Assembly: GCA_963787195.1 (NCBI GenBank)
Contig: CAWBCI010000017.1
Coordinates: forward strand, 1 to 38,803
Direction: 5' to 3'
Source of the DNA: CAWBCI01 sp963787195
GTDB lineage: Bacteria > Bacteroidota > Bacteroidia > Bacteroidales > JAGOPY01
DNA length: 38,803 nucleotides
Each line of letters opens with the position of its first letter. Within the stretch, counting starts at the first letter, position 1. The translations under genes and the position numbers were made by a program. Of the stretch, positions 1-8,408 are shown piece after piece. Below the pieces are notes generated by a model. That model was not told where the DNA came from. It ran no database searches and saw only the letters and a program-made list of their open reading frames with translations.

Positions 1-2
1 CA

Positions 3-638
3 GGCTTTTTCCTCCTGCTCCGGAATATGGATATACTTAGCCCGCAGTTGACCGATATTATATTTTCATGGCAGATGCTGCTGATCGCAATCGGTGTGAT
101 CAACCTTGCCAACGATTCGAAAAGAGGATTCGGCGCTGTACTGATCATCATAGGCGGCTTTTTCATGATCTCCGAATTTTACGGATGGCCCCTCAGTTTT
201 ACAAGAGTATTTTGGCCGGCACTCATCATCCTGGTTGGTATTTACCTGATCTTCGGAAGCCAGCGCATGTGGAGAAGAAAGCATTATATTATAAGTAAAG
301 GAGAAGATTTTATTGAAGAAATAGCTGTTTTCGGAGGAAGGGAACGCAAAGTTCATTCCCAGGATTTTAAGGGCGGAGAGATCATATCCGTCTTCGGCGG
401 TTCCAAAATAGACTTGACAGCAGCAAAACCTTCTCCTGACGGCGCTCTCCTGGATATCACATCTATATTCGGAGGTTCCGGCCTAATCGTTCCTTCCGAC
501 TGGAACGTGAATCTCGAAATCGTCAATATTTTTGGAGGATTCAGCGACAAACGCTCCCAGGGCCAGGTTGATCACGATAAGAGGCTTACCATCAAAGGAG
601 TTTGTATCTTTGGAGGAGGAGAAATCAAAAGTTACTGA
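3..638 (+). CDS. LiaF-like membrane protein (5' partial)
   Basis: The frame is open to the window edge, and the residues before the ATG at 27 (GFFLLLRN) read as the end of a first membrane helix. The gene therefore probably begins outside the window and the ATG at 27 is internal. Counted from that ATG, two or three hydrophobic segments (about residues 13-28, 36-50 and 62-76) precede a soluble C-terminal half. That half carries five FGG turns at about residues 102, 123, 148, 169 and 195, spaced 21-26 residues, which suggests a repeated beta-strand fold. This is the arrangement of LiaF-like/DUF2154 proteins, in which a membrane anchor carries a C-terminal domain linked to envelope-stress sensing. 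The histidine kinase starts about 14 bases downstream, so this is probably the accessory protein of that two-component pair. The family call is fairly sure; the stimulus is unknown. Confidence 0.8.
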   Translation, partial: GFFLLLRNMDILSPQLTDIIFSWQMLLIAIGVINLANDSKRGFGAVLIIIGGFFMISEFYGWPLSFTRVFWPALIILVGIYLIFGSQRMWRRKHYIISKGEDFIEEIAVFGGRERKVHSQDFKGGEIISVFGGSKIDLTAAKPSPDGALLDITSIFGGSGLIVPSDWNVNLEIVNIFGGFSDKRSQGQVDHDKRLTIKGVCIFGGGEIKSY

Positions 639-652
639 TAAAACATGGCCAC

Positions 653-1726
653 ATGATCAGCCGCCTCATCAAAAAAAATCCCCAGATAATATACGTCTTC
701 GTGTGGATAGTGGTCTCCGCTATCCACTATTTTATTTTGCGAAGGATATACTCTTTTCCTGTAGCTACGTCTTTAGCCGACAGTCTTGTATTCAATTTAC
801 TTTTTGCCCTGATAGGCAGCGGACTGTGGTTTATGGTAAGATACTCTGACCTGCAGAAAAAATCGGCTTCCGAACTGGCCTTCAATCACCTGACCGGTGC
901 GGCTTTAAGCATATTGATATGGATCAGTCTGAGTAAATTCATCCTGCGTTTATTATTTAAAGATGAAAGCCTTTACATGGATTTTCTGAACAATAGCACT
1001 ACCATCAGGATTATATCCGGGGTCCTGTATTATTCAGTCCTTATTATGATCTATTATCTGGTGATCAATTTCAGGGAATTGAAGGAAAAGGTCGAAAGAG
1101 AGCAAAAGCTGACCGATCTTTTAAAAGAGGCTGAACTGGATATGCTAAAATCGCAGATACGGCCGCATTTCTTGTTCAACAGTCTGAACTCCATCAGTTC
1201 CCTTACTATGTCGGACCCGGAAAGGGCCCAGGAAATGGTCATCAAACTTTCAGAATTCATGCGTTACTCCCTGAATCTTTCCGGCCTGGCTTTGAGTAGC
1301 CTGGAAAAAGAATTGTATCATGCAAACCTCTATCTTGACATTGAAAAAGTAAGGTTTGGAAAGAAATTAAAGGTGAAAGAAGATATAGATGAAGACAGCC
1401 TGGCTCATGAAGTCCCGGCAATGATCCTGCAACCGCTCATGGAAAATGCCGTAAAATTCGGGGTTTATGAAGCCGGCGGGGCCTCTGAAATTGAGATCCG
1501 GGCTAAGATAGAGCAGGGCATGCTGAATATTCATATCGGGAATAGTTTTGATCCGGATGGAAAAGTAAGGAAAGGCACCGGCACAGGCATTAAAAATGTG
1601 AAGGCCAGGCTGCAGAACCTCTATGGAAGGCATGATCTTCTCACAATAAATAAGACAGAAAATTATTTTAATATCGATTTAAGAATACCTGAACATGTCG
1701 AAAATAAAGACCCTGATCGTAGATGA
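653..1726 (+). CDS. LytS/YehU-type sensor histidine kinase
   Basis: Membrane sensor kinase of the His_kinase (PF06580) type, which phosphorylates a LytTR regulator. I prefer the ATG at 653 (357 aa) to a TTG at 602, because the TTG lies inside the upstream gene and adds only basic residues. Four membrane helices occupy the first ~140 residues and there is almost no extracellular loop. A coiled-coil linker follows, then the phospho-acceptor motif RPHFLFNSLN (His about 172 from the ATG at 653), the N-box with LMENAVKFG, and a glycine-rich GTGTGIKN box for ATP binding. The lack of a periplasmic sensor domain suggests that it senses through its membrane region or through the LiaF-like protein encoded just upstream. 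It overlaps the response regulator by 32 bases, which implies co-translation. Confidence 0.92.
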   Translation: MISRLIKKNPQIIYVFVWIVVSAIHYFILRRIYSFPVATSLADSLVFNLLFALIGSGLWFMVRYSDLQKKSASELAFNHLTGAALSILIWISLSKFILRLLFKDESLYMDFLNNSTTIRIISGVLYYSVLIMIYYLVINFRELKEKVEREQKLTDLLKEAELDMLKSQIRPHFLFNSLNSISSLTMSDPERAQEMVIKLSEFMRYSLNLSGLALSSLEKELYHANLYLDIEKVRFGKKLKVKEDIDEDSLAHEVPAMILQPLMENAVKFGVYEAGGASEIEIRAKIEQGMLNIHIGNSFDPDGKVRKGTGTGIKNVKARLQNLYGRHDLLTINKTENYFNIDLRIPEHVENKDPDRR

Positions 1727-2441
1727 CGAAGCCCTTGCAAGGGATCTCGTTAAGAATTATATTTCCACTATCCCCGACCTGGAATTATGCGCTGAATGTG
1801 AAAACGGCTTCGAAGCTTTGAAAGCCATACAGGAACTAAAACCCGACCTGGTTTTCCTGGATATACAAATGCCCAAGCTGGACGGCTTCGAGCTGCTGGA
1901 AGTGCTGGATGATGCTCCCTGCATTATATTTACCACCGCCTTCGACCAGTATGCCATCAAGGCTTTTGAGATGAATGCTGTTGATTATCTCCTGAAACCT
2001 TTTTCGAAGGCAAGGCTGGAACAGGCTGTGGATAAGGCCCGGCAAAGGATGCAGGCTGATATTAAAGATAATTCCGGCATCAATAAGTTGAAACAACAAC
2101 TGGAAACTGACCAGGAATCGCTGGACCGGGTAGTCACCCGGCTGGGATCTAAGATCACCGTGATACCGGTGGATAATATCTGGTATATAGAGGCCCAGGA
2201 TGATTATGTGATGGTTTATTCGGATATGGGAAAGCACCTGAAAGAAAAGACCATGAAGTATTTCGAGCAGCACCTGCCCCTGAATCGTTTTATCCGTATT
2301 CACCGCTCTTATATCGTGAACCTCTCTCAGATAACATCAGTTGAACTTTATACCAAAGACACCCACCTTGTCACCTTGAAAAACGGGGATAAGTTACGTT
2401 GCAGCGCGGAAGGGTATAAGAGGCTGAGGGAGTTGATATGA
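1695..2441 (+). CDS. LytTR-family response regulator
   Basis: Two-domain transcription regulator of 248 aa. The N-terminal receiver domain has the acidic pair D10/D11, the phosphorylation site D56 (FLDIQMP), T81 and K101 (LLKPF). A linker leads to a LytTR DNA-binding domain from about residue 150 to the end, with the characteristic IHRSYIVN stretch. It overlaps the kinase gene, so the partner is clear. LytTR regulators usually bind short direct repeats upstream of targets; none is obvious here because the promoter of this operon lies outside the window. The stop codon is followed after five bases by a heptamer tandem repeat. Confidence 0.94.
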   Translation: MSKIKTLIVDDEALARDLVKNYISTIPDLELCAECENGFEALKAIQELKPDLVFLDIQMPKLDGFELLEVLDDAPCIIFTTAFDQYAIKAFEMNAVDYLLKPFSKARLEQAVDKARQRMQADIKDNSGINKLKQQLETDQESLDRVVTRLGSKITVIPVDNIWYIEAQDDYVMVYSDMGKHLKEKTMKYFEQHLPLNRFIRIHRSYIVNLSQITSVELYTKDTHLVTLKNGDKLRCSAEGYKRLRELI

Positions 2442-2446
2442 AAGAA

Positions 2447-2533
2447 GTCGTTGGTCGTTGGTCGTTGGTCGTTGGTCGTTGGTCGTTGGTCGTTGGTCGT
2501 TGGTCGTTGGTCGTTGGTCGTTGGTCGTTGGTC
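2447..2533. repeat. GTCGTTG tandem repeat (12.4 copies)
   Basis: Twelve perfect copies of the 7-base unit GTCGTTG (2447-2530) plus a partial GTC, with no interruption. It lies between the stop of the response regulator and the stop of the oppositely oriented AAA ATPase gene, so it is non-coding. Perfect short units of this kind change copy number by slippage. No spacers exist, so it is not CRISPR. Confidence 0.97.
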
Positions 2534-2553
2534 AGTATCATTTATTTCATTGC

Positions 2554-3687
2554 TTAATACTCCTTCTGAATAAATTCAAAATAATTTGATGGGTTTATAA
2601 TCCTGGTAGTGGCTTCAGGATAGGCATTGGTAAAAGTCGTTGGTATTTTTTTTCGGTTCTTTACATTCCACTTAAATTCAAAAGCAAATAGTTTAGCATC
2701 TCTTTCTTCAATATAATCAATCTCCTGTTGCTGGCTGGTTCTCCAGAAATATCGTTTGGCATCAATTTGCATATTATTCAGGAATTTATACCTTTCACTT
2801 ACAAGAAAATTTTCCCAAAGGGCCCCTTTGTCTGTCCTAAACGATATATTATTAAAGTTAGAAATCAATGCATTCCTGATACCATTATCATAAAAATATA
2901 TTTTACGGGATTTCCTGATTTCATTCCGGACATTTCTGCTAAAAGCTCTTAATCTGAATACAACAAAAGCCTTTTCAAGAAGATCAATATAGCGTCTCAC
3001 GGTAATCTGGTCTATTCCCAATTCATTAGCCAGTTCATTATAAGAAACTTCATTTCCAAGTTGTAGCGCCAAAGCTTCCAGTAAAGATTCAATAATCTCC
3101 GGTTTACGAATATCCTGAAAGCTAAAAATATCCTTATACAAATAACTGCCGGCCAGGTTGTTCAATATCTTTCTTTCATTTCCGACTTCTGTAATTACAC
3201 CAGGATAAAACCCGTATAAAAGTCTTTGCTCAAGCAATCTTTTTTCAGTTAATTCATCGGTATGATTGATCATTTCAGTACTTGAAAGAGGGAGCAGTAA
3301 AAACTCATACTTCCTCCCAGTAAGGGGTTCATTAATTTCACCACCCAGTTCAAGAGAAGAAGAACCTGTGACTATGAGTTGAACCTCCTTGATTTTATCA
3401 TGAATAAGCTTCAGTGTCAACCCTATATTTTTAACCCGCTGAGCTTCATCAATCATGACGAGCCGGGCATTCCCTATCAAATTTATAAGCTTCGTAGAAG
3501 TGGCATCAGTGAGTTCTTTCCGGATGTCAGGTTCATCACAATCTAGCGTCAACATTCTTTCTTGAATTTCGGAAGCCAACATTTGAAGCAGGGTGGTTTT
3601 ACCAGACTGCCGTGGTCCTAAAATCATGATTGTCTTACCTTTGAACAAATTTTCTTTAATCCTGTCAAGAACTATTCTCTGAATCAT
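2554..3687 (-). CDS. AAA ATPase with C-terminal DUF4143
   Basis: 377 aa. The N-terminal ATPase domain has a Walker A GPRQSGKTT at about residues 24-32, a Walker B VMIDEAQ ending at D80/E81, and a sensor-1-like IVTGSSS near 105-111. A winged-helix-like segment (about 215-250, with the SYNELANELGID stretch) and a DUF4143 region fill the C-terminal half, ending in a nuclease-like block with FAFEFKW. This is the common archaeal/bacterial 'ATP-binding protein, AAA_14/DUF4143' family, found as single genes in variable positions; its function is not established. The gene looks more AT-rich than its neighbours, stands alone on its strand between a tandem repeat and an AT-rich palindrome, and has no functional link to either side. 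I infer acquisition. Confidence 0.9.
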   Translation of the reverse strand: MIQRIVLDRIKENLFKGKTIMILGPRQSGKTTLLQMLASEIQERMLTLDCDEPDIRKELTDATSTKLINLIGNARLVMIDEAQRVKNIGLTLKLIHDKIKEVQLIVTGSSSLELGGEINEPLTGRKYEFLLLPLSSTEMINHTDELTEKRLLEQRLLYGFYPGVITEVGNERKILNNLAGSYLYKDIFSFQDIRKPEIIESLLEALALQLGNEVSYNELANELGIDQITVRRYIDLLEKAFVVFRLRAFSRNVRNEIRKSRKIYFYDNGIRNALISNFNNISFRTDKGALWENFLVSERYKFLNNMQIDAKRYFWRTSQQQEIDYIEERDAKLFAFEFKWNVKNRKKIPTTFTNAYPEATTRIINPSNYFEFIQKEY

Positions 3688-3730
3688 GAGGTAGAAGATT
3701 TTTTTACAAAGATAAACTTTTTGAAGAGTG

Positions 3731-3762
3731 TAATCAGAAATAATTATAATAATTTCTGATTA
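3731..3762. promoter_or_regulatory. AT-rich palindrome upstream of the AAA ATPase
   Basis: A 32-base inverted repeat with one internal mismatch; the outer arms are TAATCAGAAAT and ATTTCTGATTA. It lies 44 bases upstream of the ATPase start codon, where an operator could sit. It is too AT-rich to be a strong terminator. Autoregulation is only a guess. Confidence 0.5.
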
Positions 3763-3839
3763 TAGTCGACTTCATAATGAATTCCCTATTCATCCTTAAA
3801 TATTTACAATAATTTTAAACACCTGGTTTTCTTGATCCA

Positions 3840-4811
3840 TCATTCACTCCAGTTCTTTCCTGTTATCACCTTTACACTTTTCGGAATGATTTGAAAATGC
3901 AGGGGGGAGTGCCCAAGCGATTCCCCATCGGTTTCGAGGTAAATGGAATCGACCGGTTTGGAAACGATGGAAAATGTTTTTCCGGTATGGGTTTGGATGA
4001 AGGGGAGATTTAGAAATGATCCGTCATAAAGTTTCTTGATATGTTTGACTACATTCAATTTTGAGGTTTTCTTGATGATGGTCAGATCGAGCAATCCATC
4101 GTCGGGGATGGCATTCGGGAGTTGCATCATTCCTCCCCCGTTAAATTTACAGACTCCAATACTCAGACTGAAAACCCTTCCACTGAAGACCTCTTTGCCA
4201 TCCACGGTCACTTCGAGGTGTTTATAATCGTATTTAAAAAGTCCACGGAAAATATTGTAGAAATAAGCCATGGGACCGCCTTTTCCCTGCTCTTTCATCT
4301 TGTTGGTCATATCAGCAACGAGAGCATCATAACCCATCCCGGCCATATTCACATAATAGCGCGATTTCTCCTCCTCCCCTTCATGGAAATTGACCATGGC
4401 AGCGTCCTGTATGAAAGACCTTCCTCTCTTAATGATCTTAATAGCCTGTTTATAATCCGTTTTAATATTATACATCCTGCCCCAGTCGTTCCCTGTCCCA
4501 ACCATTATCATCCCGATCAAAATGCTTGTTGTGGGAACATTCTTTTGCGCGAAAACTGCATTTACCACTTCGTTAAGCGTACCATCGCCGCCAACAACTA
4601 TGACTTTACGATATCCTGCATTGAAATGCTCCAGGGCGATGTTCAGGGCATGATTGCGGTGTTCGGTGAATATGCTCGAAAAATTGAATCCCGCTTCCTT
4701 AAGCATGCCCGATATCTCGGGCCAGTCTTTCTCACCCTTCCTCCTCCCGGCATTCGGATTGACGATTACCAGCCAGTCCTGGATTTTGTTTACAATGGGG
4801 TTTACTGTCAT
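3840..4811 (-). CDS. Diacylglycerol-kinase-family lipid kinase
   Basis: 323 aa, the usual length for YegS/DgkB/BmrU-type lipid kinases, which transfer phosphate from ATP to diacylglycerol or related lipids at the inner membrane face. The DAGK catalytic domain shows VNPNAG (about 18-22), the nucleotide-binding VVGGDGTLNE (about 72-81) and MVGTGNDWGR (about 103-112). The C-terminal beta-rich domain contains the usual DDGLLDLTI. It is the last gene of a tightly packed operon with an O-antigen ligase (14 bases upstream) and two glycosyltransferases. This suggests a role in recycling or modifying lipid substrates of envelope glycolipid assembly rather than general lipid metabolism; that is an inference from context. 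Confidence 0.9.
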   Translation of the reverse strand: MTVNPIVNKIQDWLVIVNPNAGRRKGEKDWPEISGMLKEAGFNFSSIFTEHRNHALNIALEHFNAGYRKVIVVGGDGTLNEVVNAVFAQKNVPTTSILIGMIMVGTGNDWGRMYNIKTDYKQAIKIIKRGRSFIQDAAMVNFHEGEEEKSRYYVNMAGMGYDALVADMTNKMKEQGKGGPMAYFYNIFRGLFKYDYKHLEVTVDGKEVFSGRVFSLSIGVCKFNGGGMMQLPNAIPDDGLLDLTIIKKTSKLNVVKHIKKLYDGSFLNLPFIQTHTGKTFSIVSKPVDSIYLETDGESLGHSPLHFQIIPKSVKVITGKNWSE

Positions 4812-4825
4812 TCTTCTATATTTTA

Positions 4826-6487
4826 TCAGACCAGATCGACAAATTTCTTAGTAAAAAGGTAAAAGGACGAAAAAAACGCGTAGATGGTGGCGCCGGCCTG
4901 GGATTCTATAGTGTCCTCTGTCAACATCGACAATATAATGATTATGAAAAAAGTCAGGTAATAATAATCGCAAAACTTGCCCAGCCTGATGGGTGGAAAT
5001 AGCAGTCCGGCAAGGAACCAGATCAATCCGAAGATGCCGAAAGCTACAAAAATCGAGAGAAACTGGTTATGTGACCTGACCTGGTATTCTTTTTTCAGCA
5101 AGCTTCCCAGCTTTTTATACTCCTTGCTGAATGCCGTGTTTATGTCTCCGGTTCCAACCCCGCTCAGCCAGTTATCATGTATGATCCCCCAGGCAGTCTT
5201 CCAATATTCAAAGCGTTGTGCAACCGAATGACCGCTTGGATTATGGGTCAGCTGGTAACGTTTGAATTCCCAAACAATTTGATAAACCCTGACATAAATC
5301 CCAGGCTTTTCTACATAAATAATATTAGCCTGTCCGTCCTCAATATTCCTTATATCCTGAGCATTCAGCTCGCCGACTCCTTTGGCATCTTTTCTTAAAC
5401 CTTTGGAGGTCAGATAACGGATCAGCGTAAATTTAATCGCCTGTCCTGCTTTGTCTTTGCCGTCATATTTGTATGAACTTCTTTGGTTCCAGGCATCCCT
5501 CAGCTCATTTTGAGAAACATATATCCAGACATAATTTCCATTTTCTTCCTGCTTATTGGCAGTATCGTTCACATAGGGATTTCCAAGGGCAGTTTTACTG
5601 TCAAGATTTTTAAGATCGATGAGATTGAGATGATAAACCTCCTTTACTATACTTCTTACATAAAAACCAAGTATAAGCATCAAAAGCACGATCCCGGCTA
5701 CAATAAGTGTCCCGTATATCCAGCTTTTTTTCTGAAAGATCAGATAAAGAAGCATGATAGCCGCGGTCAGAATTAATATAACAAGTCCTGTCATGGAGGT
5801 TGTGATAAGCAGGAAGGTCACAAACCATATGAGCAAGGCGGCCAGGAGAATTTTTATCTTTATGTTAATATCACTTTTTTTCAGAACCAGGTAAAGAAGG
5901 ATAAAAATTCCTATATCAATCAGGATGCTGTAACGGATATGTGAAATGAAAGGCGAGATAAACCTGATATCGGTCACATGGCGGGTGAGCATCAGATAGG
6001 TACTGACGAAAGTACCCATGAAAAGGGCGCTCACAAAGAGATACATCAGCCAACGGAATCTTTTCCTGTCTATGTCGCCCGTTGTCGACAGTATCAGGGG
6101 CAATAGGAAAAGCGGGAATTTAATACGCAGGTCTTTCAGGGCATAATTCAGGTCGGATGTATAAAACACTCCCAGAATATGCATCAGGTAAACCGAACTG
6201 AAAACAATGGCCGGGAGGTTCTCAGAATGGAAAAACTGTTTGAATTTGCGGCCTATAGATTCGAAAATCCACCAAAGGCCTGTCGGGACAAATAAGAAGA
6301 CAAGTTTCGCTTTATTTTCTTCCCTAAAAAAAGCCCTGATCTTTCCCATTCTCATCCCGTCGAGGATAAACAGGCCGGTCAGGGCGAATTCCATCACGCT
6401 CATCAGGAATTTCGACAGGGGCAGGGCCATCAGCAGCAATGCCAGGGCGAAAAAGTAGGACCATGATAATAATTTTCCTGACTGCAT
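4826..6487 (-). CDS. O-antigen ligase/polymerase (Wzy_C family)
   Basis: 553 aa integral membrane protein with about ten or more hydrophobic helices. The first ~285 residues are almost entirely membrane-spanning. A large soluble loop (about residues 285-450) follows, and helices resume after SHNQFLSIFVAFG, a motif shared by WaaL and Wzy proteins. Such enzymes act on the periplasmic side, joining or polymerising lipid-linked glycans. The loop is longer than in most WaaL proteins, so ligase and polymerase cannot be told apart. Position between GT9 and the lipid kinase supports a lipopolysaccharide or capsule role. Confidence 0.87.
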   Translation of the reverse strand: MQSGKLLSWSYFFALALLLMALPLSKFLMSVMEFALTGLFILDGMRMGKIRAFFREENKAKLVFLFVPTGLWWIFESIGRKFKQFFHSENLPAIVFSSVYLMHILGVFYTSDLNYALKDLRIKFPLFLLPLILSTTGDIDRKRFRWLMYLFVSALFMGTFVSTYLMLTRHVTDIRFISPFISHIRYSILIDIGIFILLYLVLKKSDINIKIKILLAALLIWFVTFLLITTSMTGLVILILTAAIMLLYLIFQKKSWIYGTLIVAGIVLLMLILGFYVRSIVKEVYHLNLIDLKNLDSKTALGNPYVNDTANKQEENGNYVWIYVSQNELRDAWNQRSSYKYDGKDKAGQAIKFTLIRYLTSKGLRKDAKGVGELNAQDIRNIEDGQANIIYVEKPGIYVRVYQIVWEFKRYQLTHNPSGHSVAQRFEYWKTAWGIIHDNWLSGVGTGDINTAFSKEYKKLGSLLKKEYQVRSHNQFLSIFVAFGIFGLIWFLAGLLFPPIRLGKFCDYYYLTFFIIIILSMLTEDTIESQAGATIYAFFSSFYLFTKKFVDLV

Positions 6488-6536
6488 TTATAAAAATTGA
6501 AGAGCGAATATAGAATATTTTTCAGTTGAAAAGGAA

Positions 6537-7568
6537 TTAAATGGCCTTCATTAGTTTCTCCATGACCTGCTCAGGGCTGATCTGCCTTATACATTCACAG
6601 TCTCCGTTTTTCCGGCATTTATCACATTGCTTATCCAAAACGAGAAAAGAGGCTTTTTCACCCAGTGGGGCCCATCTTCCCGGGTGCATGGGTCGAATGG
6701 GAGGATAAATCCCGACCGTGATTTTTTCCAGGGCGGCAGCTATGTGTAATGGGCCGGTACTGGCCGCCACCAGTCCGTCGATAGCGTTTATAAAACTGAT
6801 CAGCTCTTGCAAGCTCATCTGTCCTGTCATATCTAATACTTTAACTGCATGTTCATCCTTTTCATCCAAGATCTTAAAAAAACCCTCTTCCCTTAAAATA
6901 TCCCCTTCAGCCTTAGTCCCTGTAATAAAAATTTTAAACTTATCCCGGGGGATTAATTTCAGCAGGCTGGCATAATTTTCCAGTCCCCATTCCCGTGCGC
7001 TGCCTTTGGATTTGGGATGAAGAATAAGGTTGAATTTATCCTTGTCTATCAAATTTTTCAAATCCTCTCTTAAAACTGAAATCCTGTTAAAGCCGTAAAA
7101 TGATGGAATTTCTTCAAGTTTAGGGATGCTTGTATTCAATAAACCTTTGACCAGGGCTATATTCAATTGTGCTTCGTGAAGGGATGAATTCTTCCGCGAC
7201 AATCTCACGAGTTGATTACAATTTCCCCAGTGATAAAGTCTTCCGATTGATCCTCTCCGTAATGCTATCCCTGCTTTCCTGGCGAGCTTTGCGATCTCTT
7301 TTTTCGGAAACACATGCAGTATGAGATCAGCTTTCAGGGCTTGCATGGCCTGGATTTGCTGCTTTTCATCCATCTTCCTGACATCATCCCAACAAATGAA
7401 TTCATCAATATTTTCTGAACATGAAACGACATCGCGGGTATAAGAGGCCCCCAGGAAAATGATGTGGGTATCCGGAAGGTATTTCTTTAGGTAGCCGGCG
7501 AGCGGCAGGCTAAGGACTACATCCCCTATACTGTCGGTACGGCTGATGATGATCCTTTTAAGTTTCAT
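6537..7568 (-). CDS. Family 9 glycosyltransferase (heptosyltransferase-like)
   Basis: 343 aa GT-B fold enzyme of the ADP-heptose:LPS heptosyltransferase type. Visible are the N-terminal RTDSIGDVVLSLP, the LHPKSKGSAREW segment preceding the second domain, and the conserved ASTGPLHIAAAL loop that binds the nucleotide sugar. The C-terminus carries a cysteine cluster (CDKCRKNGDCEC), seen in several Bacteroidota GT9 proteins. It overlaps the start-proximal family 2 transferase by 11 bases. It probably adds a core sugar to lipid A; the donor is not certain because GT9 members in this phylum need not use heptose. Confidence 0.9.
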   Translation of the reverse strand: MKLKRIIISRTDSIGDVVLSLPLAGYLKKYLPDTHIIFLGASYTRDVVSCSENIDEFICWDDVRKMDEKQQIQAMQALKADLILHVFPKKEIAKLARKAGIALRRGSIGRLYHWGNCNQLVRLSRKNSSLHEAQLNIALVKGLLNTSIPKLEEIPSFYGFNRISVLREDLKNLIDKDKFNLILHPKSKGSAREWGLENYASLLKLIPRDKFKIFITGTKAEGDILREEGFFKILDEKDEHAVKVLDMTGQMSLQELISFINAIDGLVAASTGPLHIAAALEKITVGIYPPIRPMHPGRWAPLGEKASFLVLDKQCDKCRKNGDCECIRQISPEQVMEKLMKAI

Positions 7569-8343
7569 TCAGGGAAGATGTTTTTTTATTCTCTTCGCGA
7601 CCAAGTTGCCGGAGTTTCACATATTTCATGAAAGTAGCCTGGGCGGAAATGCGGCACACGATATAGCCGGAATAGCCATCGAGGAATCCCGCCAGGAAAA
7701 TATAATCACGGATAAACTTAATGAAAGGGCTGAACAGGATTTTCATGATTCCGGCCCTTTTTCCAGACTGAAAAGCCGCTTCAGCGGTAAGATCGGTAAA
7801 ATGATTGGCCTGTTTGATATGCTCAGAAATTGAATGGTAAGAATAATGCAAAAGGTCACCTTTCAGTCTGCCCACCTTAGTCCCCCCCTGCATTTCCACG
7901 ATCTCGTGTATCTTTCCACCGCCCCAACTTCCTTTATTCCGGTTGAAAAGGCGGAGTTTGCGGTCGGGGTACCAGCTCCCGTGTCTGATCCATTTCCCGC
8001 AATAATTCGTCATACGGTTCATCTCCCAGGCATCTGCATCCGGGTTATTTTTTATATGGATAATACTCTTGCGGAGTTCTTCCGAAAGGGCCTCGTCGGC
8101 ATCAATAGAAAGTATAAAATCATAGGATGCTTTGGCATTCCCGAAGTTTTTCTGTTCCACATAGCCCGGCCAGGCATTTTGAATAAACCGGGCGCCCATT
8201 TCCTTGCAGATATCACCTGTACGGTCGGTGGAGAGGGAATCCACTACCACGATCTCCTCAGCCACTCCCTTGAGTGATTCAAGGCAGCGATGGATGTTTT
8301 TCTCTTCGTTAAATGTTATGATTACTGCGGAAATAGGGAACAT
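7558..8343 (-). CDS. WaaE/KdtX-like family 2 glycosyltransferase
   Basis: 261 aa, a short single-domain GT2. The N-terminal SAVIITFNEE, the VVDSLSTDRT stretch (D35) and the metal-binding DAD at about 81-83 (LSIDADEAL) match the GT-A fold. The later YPDRKLRLF and YSYHS segments are typical of the WaaE/KdtX beta-1,4-glucosyltransferase-like group that modifies the LPS core. It is the first gene of the operon running GT2, GT9, O-antigen ligase and lipid kinase. The gap to the broken GH31 gene upstream is only 65 bases. Confidence 0.9.
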   Translation of the reverse strand: MFPISAVIITFNEEKNIHRCLESLKGVAEEIVVVDSLSTDRTGDICKEMGARFIQNAWPGYVEQKNFGNAKASYDFILSIDADEALSEELRKSIIHIKNNPDADAWEMNRMTNYCGKWIRHGSWYPDRKLRLFNRNKGSWGGGKIHEIVEMQGGTKVGRLKGDLLHYSYHSISEHIKQANHFTDLTAEAAFQSGKRAGIMKILFSPFIKFIRDYIFLAGFLDGYSGYIVCRISAQATFMKYVKLRQLGREENKKTSSLNET

Positions 8344-8408
8344 AGATTTGCGGATTCGATTTCAAAAATACGGAATATTTGCTTGAGAAGGCAAAATGCC
8401 AGACAGCT

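Noticed and set aside
2447..2533. CRISPR array
   Set aside because: The heptamer repeats are contiguous with no spacers.
4122..4862. 246-codon open frame on the plus strand
   Set aside because: Entirely antisense to the lipid kinase, whose GGDGT motif and length are clear; the antisense product has no domain-like pattern.
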